A stretch of DNA of 5,096 nt from Gammaproteobacteria bacterium (GTDB taxonomy: Bacteria > Pseudomonadota > Gammaproteobacteria > Eutrophobiales > Eutrophobiaceae). The notes under the pieces are model-generated. The model searched no databases, had not been told where the DNA came from, and saw only the letters and a program-made list of their open reading frames with translations. How positions within the stretch are numbered: the first letter of the stretch is position 1; each line of letters opens with the position of its first letter. The DNA lies in NCBI GenBank assembly GCA_004356415.1, contig SMWN01000049.1, positions 1-5,096 on the forward strand. Reading direction: 5' to 3'. The position numbers and the translations under genes were made by a program. Positions 1 to 4,575 of this stretch are shown piece after piece.

Positions 1-35
1 ACAATAATAAAAACGAGTATAAAGGATTCTCTTGG

Positions 36-41
36 TAGGAG
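36..41 (+). promoter_or_regulatory. Ribosome binding site fixing the start of the first gene
   Basis: TAGGAG lies 8 nt before the ATG at position 50. An in-frame TTG at 32 would lie upstream of and overlap this site's context without a Shine-Dalgarno of its own, so the ATG at 50 is preferred. Confidence 0.7.
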
Positions 42-49
42 TTAAAATC

Positions 50-523
50 ATGAATGAAAACACATTAGATGACGCTGGTAGAAACATCATGAGTTTCCTT
101 GTCAGGATACTAGGATTTTTTCTCCTGCTCGCTGGCCTTTGGGTCGCTATTCAGGTTTTATTAACAGCGCAAGATCTGTATGCAAATCCCGAAAAAATCG
201 AACGCTTTGCAGTCGCCATCGAAAAAGGTTCAAATATTGATAAAACATTGGCACCAATCAGAGATAGTCTGATTGTAGGGAGTGACTCAGAGAATGGCGT
301 GAAACAGTACACTGAAACCGAAAAAAGTCTTTCTCCTGTAGGCACAGGAAATATTCGAGTTTCTTATTTCTTTGCTTGGATAATTGCTTTGTTATTGTTG
401 CTATTAATTGCCAGAATTTCACTGGCGGCTATTAAAACAGGAGGGGAACTTGTTCTTTACGATATGCAGATAAAACAATTTGCACGAATGCTGGCAAAAG
501 AGTCACATAAAACAGGGGACTAA
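50..523 (+). CDS. Uncharacterised protein with two transmembrane segments
   Basis: A 157-residue protein that I do not recognise. Two strongly hydrophobic segments are visible, about residues 14-40 (leucine-rich, after FLVRI) and 105-127 (a run of leucines and isoleucines). They flank a polar loop of about 65 residues (41-104) rich in Glu, Lys and Ser. The C-terminal 30 residues are polar and basic (IKQFARMLAKESHK), so a hairpin with both ends in the cytoplasm and the loop in the periplasm fits the positive-inside rule. There are no Cys or His clusters and no catalytic motif. The start is the ATG at 50, which has a good Shine-Dalgarno at 36-41. It converges on the sigma cluster with 10 bp between stop codons, so it is not in that operon. 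Its promoter would lie left of the window. The reading frame is convincing; the function is unknown. Confidence 0.75.
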   Translation: MNENTLDDAGRNIMSFLVRILGFFLLLAGLWVAIQVLLTAQDLYANPEKIERFAVAIEKGSNIDKTLAPIRDSLIVGSDSENGVKQYTETEKSLSPVGTGNIRVSYFFAWIIALLLLLLIARISLAAIKTGGELVLYDMQIKQFARMLAKESHKTGD

Positions 524-533
524 TTCAGCAACA

Positions 534-926
534 TCAGCCTGATGATTCATAAGCATCGAGCCATTCATGAAACTTAAGCTCTTCATAAATATCTGGATCT
601 TCATAGTAATCTATCTCTTTAAGTCCAGAAACCAGTTCTACACTTTCCTGGGTCAGATTCTCCTGGGCTAAACTTTCCTGGGTCAGATTTTGTCCATCGG
701 GGGTAACTTGCATAAAGCTGACTACGACTAGCGCGAGACATACCGTTACAAATGCACCTGCAGAAATGAAAATCCATCCAGATTTATTTTCTATTCTTTC
801 ATACAACGCCTTATTACGTGACTGAGTAATCGCTGACAAATCACGCGCGTTGATATTCTGCACACTTTCATTCAACTCTGATTTTATCAAATCAACGAAT
901 TGTTTATCTTTATCTTGAATAGTCAT
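534..926 (-). CDS. Small single-span membrane protein, candidate anti-sigma factor (DUF3619-like)
   Basis: A 130-residue protein with three parts: a polar N-terminal region (1-50), one membrane span at about 51-73 (starting WIFISAGAFV), and an acidic C-terminal tail (74-130) containing DYYEDPDIYEEL. Basic residues before the span suggest N-inside, C-periplasmic topology, as in many membrane anti-sigma factors. The N-terminal pattern (LNESVQNINARDLSAITQSRNKAL) is reminiscent of DUF3619 proteins, which sit beside similar sigma genes in betaproteobacteria; this is recalled, not searched. The ATG at 926-924 overlaps the sigma stop TGA as ATGA, which indicates translational coupling. GGGAG lies about 10 nt upstream. 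A TTG two codons earlier is less likely because it leaves too short a spacing. No zinc-binding HxxxCxxC motif is present, so it is not a ZAS-type anti-sigma. Regulation of the sigma is inferred from position and topology only. Confidence 0.75.
   Translation of the reverse strand: MTIQDKDKQFVDLIKSELNESVQNINARDLSAITQSRNKALYERIENKSGWIFISAGAFVTVCLALVVVSFMQVTPDGQNLTQESLAQENLTQESVELVSGLKEIDYYEDPDIYEELKFHEWLDAYESSG
642..689 (-). repeat. Imperfect direct repeat, 30-bp period, in the tail of the small membrane protein
   Basis: The 18-bp word ACTTTCCTGGGTCAGATT occurs at 642-659 and again, identical, at 672-689. A diverged partial copy (CTCCTGGGCTAAA) lies between them. In protein it gives NLTQES-LAQE-NLTQES just after the membrane span. 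It looks like a recent in-frame tandem duplication of a linker. Confidence 0.8.
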
Positions 927-1465
927 AAGCAACCATCTCCCAACTTCTCACGTAAGACATGCACTGCTCTGGAATAATGCGTCTTAACACTTCCATCTGA
1001 ACACTTCATAATTCGCGCTGTCTGCTTAACATCGAATCCTTCCAACGCCCTCAACAAAAACACCTGTTGCTGACGTAAGGGTAATCCTCGAATCACCCTG
1101 TCAATTATAGCAATACGTCTGTCCGATTGCACTTCCTGTTCCGGTGTCTTGCCGTAAACATCCTTCACATTCTGCATGGGATCTTCACTTTCATCATTTT
1201 TATGATTACTCCCAAACCATCCACGAAACCTTTCTCTCACCGCATGACGTCTATACCAGTCAACTATCATACGTTGCAAAATAGTGTGGAACAGCGGCTC
1301 CCATTCATCCGGATTGCGCTTTGCATATTTATCCACCAATTTGCACATGGAATCTTGCAATATATCCAGTGCATCGTCCCTGTTGCCAGTTGAAATCTCT
1401 GCTAGTCGGAAAGCGCGCTTTTCAACTCTAACAAAAAAACCTTCTAATTCCAGATTACGTTCCAG
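923..1465 (-). CDS. RNA polymerase sigma-70 factor, ECF-like, with apparent CTG start
   Basis: A 180-residue protein with sigma region 2 at about residues 10-77 (RAFRLAEISTGNRDDALDIL, then the LFHTILQRMIVDWYRR helix) and region 4 at about 120-175 (LPLRQQQVFLLRALEGFDVKQTA followed by GSVKTHYSRAVHVLREKL). Between them is a polar linker (85-115). There is no region 1.1 or region 3, so it is ECF-sized. Region 2 homology continues well upstream of the first in-frame TTG (1360-1358): residues 10-35 are typical of the family and would be lost from that start. Between the frame's upstream stop (1501-1499) and that TTG there is no ATG, GTG or TTG, but an AGGAGA lies 7 nt before a CTG at 1465-1463, which I take as the start. 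DUF3106 lies 46 bp upstream and the next gene overlaps by 4 bp, so these are co-transcribed. The family call is firm; the promoters it recognises are unknown. Confidence 0.92.
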   Translation of the reverse strand: MERNLELEGFFVRVEKRAFRLAEISTGNRDDALDILQDSMCKLVDKYAKRNPDEWEPLFHTILQRMIVDWYRRHAVRERFRGWFGSNHKNDESEDPMQNVKDVYGKTPEQEVQSDRRIAIIDRVIRGLPLRQQQVFLLRALEGFDVKQTARIMKCSDGSVKTHYSRAVHVLREKLGDGCL

Positions 1466-1471
1466 TGTATT

Positions 1472-1477
1472 TCTCCT
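1472..1477 (-). promoter_or_regulatory. Ribosome binding site deciding the non-canonical sigma start
   Basis: On the minus strand AGGAGA (plus-strand TCTCCT) precedes CTG at 1465-1463, with 7 nt between AGGAG and CTG. No ATG in any frame follows it within a usable distance. This is the only good Shine-Dalgarno site upstream of conserved region 2. Confidence 0.65.
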
Positions 1478-1511
1478 GATATTTTTAACTGGCTTAAACT
1501 ATCCAGGTAGA

Positions 1512-2219
1512 CTATCTTTCTTGCCTGGTTCCGGTCCTTTCACCACGCCCCGTATCTCGCTCTACATCTCGCCTTACATCTCGGCTGATTCCCCGCTGCT
1601 CTAAGTGACGTCTGAATTCGTCTCGCTGTCCAGGTGTCATACCTTGCATCTTCTCTTCAATACGCTTTTCTCTGAATGCCTTTCTTTCCTCTGGACTCAT
1701 CCCTTTTAATTTTTCATGCATCAGCCTGCGTCTATCCATGCGAGCCTGAAATTTTTCCCTTTCTTCAGGTGACATATACTTCATCCTTTTGGCCATACGC
1801 TCCTGTATCAATACCTTTCTTTCATCTGCAGACATATCTTTAATTTTCTCGTGCATCTCCTTCTGGCGTATCTGTTTGCGCTCTTTCATACGTGCCTGAA
1901 TTTTTTCTCTCTGCTCAGGAGACATGTCTTTCATTCTTTCAGAGGTACGTTCCTGTCTATACGCCCTTCTCTCCTCCGGCGTCATATTTTTGGTTTTCTC
2001 GCGCATCTCCTCGCGGAATGCCCTGAATTCAGCCTTTTCCGCATCTGTAAAATCGTTCAGTCTCTCCTGTCTGATTTCCTGCCGCCTGTCACTGTCAACG
2101 GCATTCCCCTCTCCAGCTAATAGAGGCGAGGGGGAAAGCGCCAAAACAAGGCTTGCCACCAATGTCATTCCTGCTAGAGACATTTTTGCCAAGGTCATTT
2201 TGAAAAGACTGAGTTTCAT
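1512..2219 (-). CDS. Secreted DUF3106-like repeat protein
   Basis: A 235-residue protein with a signal peptide at residues 1-35 (Lys near the start, hydrophobic MTLVASLVLALS, likely cleavage after LLA). The mature part is extremely rich in Arg, Lys, Glu, Gln and Met and is probably almost wholly helical. Six copies of the motif M-[ST]-[PA]-x-[EQ]-R begin at residues 79, 99, 129, 149, 174 and 194, so the spacing is 20, 30, 20, 25 and 20. Each is followed by a charged helix such as KAFREKRIEEKM. This matches DUF3106 proteins as I recall them. The motif also recalls the LTxxQ motif of Spy/CpxP-type periplasmic chaperones, though homology is not shown. The C-terminal 25 residues are Arg/Asp-rich and look disordered. 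I chose the ATG at 2219; upstream TTG/GTG codons at 2270-2265 would put a long basic extension before the signal peptide. The Shine-Dalgarno is weak. It is first of three closely spaced genes with the sigma and membrane protein. A role in envelope sensing or chaperoning is inference. Confidence 0.85.
   Translation of the reverse strand: MKLSLFKMTLAKMSLAGMTLVASLVLALSPSPLLAGEGNAVDSDRRQEIRQERLNDFTDAEKAEFRAFREEMREKTKNMTPEERRAYRQERTSERMKDMSPEQREKIQARMKERKQIRQKEMHEKIKDMSADERKVLIQERMAKRMKYMSPEEREKFQARMDRRRLMHEKLKGMSPEERKAFREKRIEEKMQGMTPGQRDEFRRHLEQRGISRDVRRDVERDTGRGERTGTRQER
1623..1985 (-). repeat. Six protein-level repeats within the DUF3106-like gene
   Basis: Motif units starting at 1985, 1925, 1835, 1775, 1700 and 1640 (minus strand) encode MTPEER, MSPEQR, MSADER, MSPEER, MSPEER and MTPGQR. 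Unit lengths are multiples of 5 codons (20, 30, 20, 25, 20). The DNA copies are diverged, so this is an old repeat kept by protein selection and not a recent tandem expansion. Confidence 0.8.
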
Positions 2220-2256
2220 GATATTTTTCTCATTTCTGTTAGGCTGCTTTTTCAAC

Positions 2257-2300
2257 AGATAGCGCACCAATGAATAATACTATCTTACAGTGCGCTATCT
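2257..2300. repeat. Perfect 11-bp inverted repeat in the leader of the DUF3106-like gene
   Basis: AGATAGCGCAC at 2257-2267 is mirrored exactly by GTGCGCTATCT at 2290-2300, around 22 nt of AT-rich sequence. It lies 26 nt after the stop of the upstream repeat-protein gene and 38 nt before the ATG at 2219. It could be an RNA hairpin separating the expression of the two genes, or a two-site operator. It has no T-run after it in the direction of transcription, so it is not a standard intrinsic terminator. Two direct copies of TAGTTAAT (2303-2310 and 2319-2326) lie just upstream. Confidence 0.7.
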
Positions 2301-2325
2301 CGTAGTTAATTTTCTAAATAGTTAA

Positions 2326-3003
2326 TTACCTATTTGTTCTGGCAACGCGATTACCCTTTCTGTCCAGATTATGATTGATTCGATCGCCCTTTCTATCCAG
2401 ACGTTGATCGGCATGATCTCCTCTGCGCTCTAATCGATCACCAACTCTCTCATGCCCAGCATCTCGTACATTATCAGCACGTCTGTCAAAACGATCTTCG
2501 ATACGATCTCCTTTATTATCCAGACGACGATCAATGCGATCGCCCTTATTATCTAAATGATTCTCACGTCCATCCGCTAAATTGTCACTATGCTCCTGTC
2601 TCTTTTCCCTGAATGCCTGTTTTTCCTCATCAAATAGATTGGCAAAATGTTCGTGTCGTTCCTCTCTTCGTTCAAGTCGATCATCGATTCGATCCCCTTT
2701 ATTATTCAGGCGATCTTCAATACGATCCCCTTTGTTATCCAGGCGTTCATTGATACGATCACCCCTTTTCTCTAATCTTTCTGCTAGTTTATCCCTGCCA
2801 GCATCACTAGCCCGTTCAGCCCGTGCATCAAAACGATCTTCAATACGGTCACCCCTGTTATCCAGGCGTTCATCGATTCTTTCGCCTTTGTTATCAAGCC
2901 GTTCATCAATCCTGTCACCCCGATCTTCAGCAAGTGCCGGTATCGCAAACATGCCGATGATCACGCTTGATGCAAGATTTGTTATTAATGTATTGTTTTT
3001 CAT
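2326..3003 (-). CDS. Secreted hendecad (11-residue) repeat protein
   Basis: A 225-residue protein with a signal peptide at 1-25 (hydrophobic NLASSVIIGMFAIPALA, cleavage ALA|ED). The mature part is built of 11-residue units of the form GDRIDERLDNK, seen at residues 29-61 (3 units), 81-113 (3), 154-175 (2) and 195-216 (2). Hydrophobic residues recur at I and L/F in each unit. An 11-residue period is three helical turns, which suggests a long amphipathic helix or hendecad coiled coil. It contains no Cys, Trp or Tyr (hand-read) and is dominated by Asp, Glu, Arg and Asn. Residues 41-105 and 155-219 are an ungapped duplicate pair. The middle segment, EEKQAFREKRQEH (126-138), resembles the KAFREKR helices of the DUF3106-like neighbour. 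The ATG at 3003 follows GGAG with 6-nt spacing. The next gene starts 106 bp downstream. Similar proteins are usually called hypothetical; the periplasmic location is inferred from the signal peptide and the function is unknown. Confidence 0.85.
   Translation of the reverse strand: MKNNTLITNLASSVIIGMFAIPALAEDRGDRIDERLDNKGERIDERLDNRGDRIEDRFDARAERASDAGRDKLAERLEKRGDRINERLDNKGDRIEDRLNNKGDRIDDRLERREERHEHFANLFDEEKQAFREKRQEHSDNLADGRENHLDNKGDRIDRRLDNKGDRIEDRFDRRADNVRDAGHERVGDRLERRGDHADQRLDRKGDRINHNLDRKGNRVARTNR
2347..2541 (-). repeat. Second copy of a 65-residue internal duplication
   Basis: Residues 155-219 of the hendecad-repeat protein. They align without gaps to residues 41-105, with about 39 of 65 positions identical by hand count, including the non-repeat insert with its DAG core. 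This copy has more substitutions in its last units (HADQ, INHN). Confidence 0.8.
2689..2883 (-). repeat. First copy of a 65-residue internal duplication
   Basis: Residues 41-105 of the hendecad-repeat protein: two 11-residue units, a 19-residue insert (starting AERASDAG, ending ERLEKR), then two more units and the start of a third. The partner copy is at 2347-2541, offset by exactly 114 codons. Within this block the 33-bp DNA period is plain to see (for example GATCCCCTTTATTATTCAGG against GATCCCCTTTGTTATCCAGG on the plus strand). Confidence 0.8.
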
Positions 3004-3039
3004 ACTATTCTCCAATGTATTGTTTGAGTTACACATCAA

Positions 3040-3066
3040 TAACGCACCAGTATTAAAATGGTTGAC
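3040..3066 (-). promoter_or_regulatory. Possible ECF-type promoter of the hendecad-repeat gene
   Basis: On the minus strand GTCAACC (3066-3060), 15 nt, then CGTTA (3044-3040) resembles the general ECF layout of an AAC-containing -35 and a CGT-containing -10. It ends 37 nt before the ATG at 3003. The match is partial and no -35/-10 pair of the housekeeping type was found for this gene. It overlaps the -35 box of the opposite-facing rsgA promoter. Low confidence. Confidence 0.25.
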
Positions 3067-3091
3067 AAGATTTGCTTAAAAAACTCATAAA
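3062..3091 (+). promoter_or_regulatory. Probable sigma-70 promoter for rsgA
   Basis: A perfect TTGACA (3062-3067), 18 nt, then CATAAA (3086-3091, 4 of 6 match to TATAAT). The predicted leader to the ATG at 3162 would be about 65 nt. Confidence 0.5.
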
Positions 3092-3161
3092 AGCTTACTA
3101 TCATCAATACTTATAACAGTCAGGGGCTTCACCATCTTAAGATCAGGCTTTAGTAAACAAC

Positions 3162-4124
3162 ATGATTTTTAATCTGCCGCAATTGGGCTGGAAGTCCTGC
3201 TTCCAGCAACAAATAGCTCCAGATGAAGAAAACATTTGCTATCCCGCCCGCATCGCGCAAATCCACCGTAGTCGCTGTATTGTCTGGAGCAATAAAGGAA
3301 TAGCAACCTTTGAGATAGGCGTATTCAGTGACCCGAAAAATATGGCAGTTGGTGACTGGATACTGATACCCAATGAAGGTGAGCGCCCGCTACGCATATT
3401 TGAACGAGAAACAGTCCTTATCCGTAAAGCTGCAGGACAGCGGAAACATGATCAACTGATTGCTGCGAATGTCGATACCCTGTTTATTGTCACCTCCTGT
3501 AATCAAGACTTTAATGCCTCGCGTATCGAACGTTATCTGGCACTAGCTGCAGAAGCCAGGATTCAACCGGTAATTGTTCTGACTAAAATGGATCTGACAG
3601 ATGATGTTGACTCATATAAAAATAAAGCATTGAAATTACAAAATGAACTTCGTGTTGAATGTGTAAATGCCAAAGACAAGTCAAGTTTGGCTGGCCTTAA
3701 AACACTTTGTACTGAAGGCCATACCATTGCACTAGTCGGTTCCTCCGGCGTTGGAAAATCCACATTGATCAACAACCTGACAAATGCTGATCAATTAACG
3801 GCAGAAATCAGCGAAGAACACGGCAAAGGCATACATACGACCACCTCACGCTCTCTACATTTATTGCATGATGGTGGCATACTCATCGACACGCCAGGAA
3901 TCAGAGAGTTACAACTCAGTGAAAGTAAAACAGGGATTGAAGATACCTTTGAAGATGTTCTTCAATACCTTGGTTACTGCAAATTCAAAAACTGCCAACA
4001 TCAAACAGAGAAAGGTTGTGCAATCAAAACAGCATTAAATGCTGGCGAGCTAGATCAACGTCGCTGGGAAAGTTTTCAGAAATTACAAAACGAACAAAAT
4101 CAGCGTAATTCATTTAAAAGATAA
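3162..4124 (+). CDS. rsgA: Ribosome small subunit-dependent GTPase RsgA (YjeQ)
   Basis: A 320-residue circularly permuted GTPase that acts in the cytoplasm in late 30S subunit maturation, testing the decoding centre and releasing RbfA. The order of parts is as expected. LGW at 8-10 is followed by a short OB-fold region (about 27-80). G4 TKMD is at 141-144, placed before the P-loop G1 GSSGVGKST at 193-201. The G2/switch region GKGIHTTTSR is at 221-230 and G3 DTPG at 243-246. The C-terminal zinc site has C273, C278, H280 and C286 and is followed by a helical tail. All key residues are present. It is slightly shorter than E. coli RsgA (about 350) and lacks a long basic N-terminal extension. The ATG at 3162 is the only start before an in-frame stop at 3138-3140, although its Shine-Dalgarno is poor. 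It stands alone, divergent from the sigma cluster and convergent with csoR across 97 bp (4125-4221), where I see no good terminator. Confidence 0.97.
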   Translation: MIFNLPQLGWKSCFQQQIAPDEENICYPARIAQIHRSRCIVWSNKGIATFEIGVFSDPKNMAVGDWILIPNEGERPLRIFERETVLIRKAAGQRKHDQLIAANVDTLFIVTSCNQDFNASRIERYLALAAEARIQPVIVLTKMDLTDDVDSYKNKALKLQNELRVECVNAKDKSSLAGLKTLCTEGHTIALVGSSGVGKSTLINNLTNADQLTAEISEEHGKGIHTTTSRSLHLLHDGGILIDTPGIRELQLSESKTGIEDTFEDVLQYLGYCKFKNCQHQTEKGCAIKTALNAGELDQRRWESFQKLQNEQNQRNSFKR

Positions 4125-4221
4125 AGACCGGCTGAAATCACCCTGGAAAGCAGACGGTCAGATGTTACAAAAGATCGGGGGAGTAAGGACTCACAGAAAA
4201 AATTCAGATATACAATTGGTA

Positions 4222-4494
4222 TTAACGTTTCATTCGGCTAAATAAATCTACGAGTTCGCCAAATTTCTTTCGCTGTTCCTTGATGTCGCCTGATTCTAAT
4301 GCTGATTCCACACAATATGCCGCATGGTCTTTTAAAATTGCATCTTCGACCTTTGATAAAGCCGACTTAATCGCCTGCATTTGTTGAAGAATATCTATAC
4401 AATATCGCTCTTCTACAATCATTCGATTGATCCCTCTAACCTGACCTTCAATCTTATTTAATCGCTTTGTAATAGCAGTTTTTTCGTGATTCAT
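4222..4494 (-). CDS. csoR: CsoR-family Cu(I)-responsive repressor
   Basis: A 90-residue all-helical DUF156 regulator with the conserved N-terminal stretch KRLNKIEGQVRGINRMI (10-26), which helps bind DNA. Ligand positions are C32 (in RYCIDIL), H57 and C61 (in DHAAYC). The 25- and 4-residue spacings equal those of Mycobacterium tuberculosis CsoR (C36, H61, C65), which points to Cu(I) sensing. It has a His at position 3 as RcnR does, but RcnR has His at the third core position where this protein has Cys. FrmR lacks that Cys as well, so Co/Ni or formaldehyde sensing is less likely. CsoR tetramers bind DNA without metal and let go when copper binds. It is divergent from copA, and the shared 81-bp gap holds a palindrome that probably controls both genes. 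The ATG at 4494 has no clear Shine-Dalgarno. Confidence 0.93.
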   Translation of the reverse strand: MNHEKTAITKRLNKIEGQVRGINRMIVEERYCIDILQQMQAIKSALSKVEDAILKDHAAYCVESALESGDIKEQRKKFGELVDLFSRMKR

Positions 4495-4502
4495 AATGAC
4501 TA

Positions 4503-4532
4503 TTGACCATGTACTATATACCCCTATATAGT
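4503..4532 (+). promoter_or_regulatory. Probable copA promoter
   Basis: TTGACC (4503-4508), 18 nt, then TATAGT (4527-4532); both boxes match the sigma-70 consensus in 5 of 6 positions. The spacer and -10 box are covered by the palindrome at 4512-4533, so a bound repressor would block RNA polymerase. On the other strand a perfect TATAAT (plus 4535-4540) could serve csoR, but no good -35 goes with it. Confidence 0.55.
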
Positions 4533-4533
4533 A
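4512..4533. promoter_or_regulatory. Candidate CsoR operator palindrome
   Basis: Perfect 9-bp arms TACTATATA and TATATAGTA flank a central CCCC. AT-rich inverted arms around a C/G tract are the operator layout known for the CsoR/RcnR/FrmR family. A further half-site-like ACTATAT lies at 4545-4551, 32 bp from the first. Its position inside the copA promoter and between csoR and copA supports shared repression. Confidence 0.7.
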
Positions 4534-4575
4534 TATTATATTGAACTATATGGAAACCTTTATAGACAAAGACAC

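Noticed and set aside
531..547. CATCA-GCC-TGATG hairpin between the first two convergent genes
   Set aside because: A 5-bp stem without a T-run on either strand, overlapping the stop codon of the minus-strand gene; too weak to call a terminator.
1284..2262. Several plus-strand open frames opposite the sigma and DUF3106-like genes
   Set aside because: They are antisense to genes with clear family features, overlap one another, and have no good ribosome binding sites.
2303..2326. Two TAGTTAAT direct repeats 16 bp apart
   Set aside because: Short, AT-rich words in an AT-rich gap; noted next to the inverted repeat but not enough for a separate regulatory call.
2326..3003. Regular 33-bp repeats that could suggest a CRISPR array or satellite
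   Set aside because: The period is 11 codons in an open frame with a signal peptide and Shine-Dalgarno; copies vary at synonymous and conservative positions and there are no unique spacers.
2582..3079. Long plus-strand open frame, Ser/Arg-rich, opposite the hendecad-repeat gene
   Set aside because: It is a by-product of the repeat composition on the other strand; it has no plausible domain and ends inside the rsgA promoter region.
3563..3775. Minus-strand open frame inside rsgA
   Set aside because: It is antisense to the conserved GTPase core of rsgA and has no support of its own.
4126..4159. Possible terminator stem between rsgA and csoR (GACCG...CGGTC)
   Set aside because: The stem is 5 bp plus 3 bp across a mismatch, with a 16-nt loop and no T-run; GAGTaaggACTC at 4181-4192 has only a 4-bp stem. 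Neither is convincing.
4222..4494. RcnR (Ni/Co) or FrmR (formaldehyde) identity for the DUF156 regulator
   Set aside because: The His at position 3 is RcnR-like, but the C32-H57-C61 set with CsoR spacing and the divergent copper oxidase favour Cu(I) sensing.
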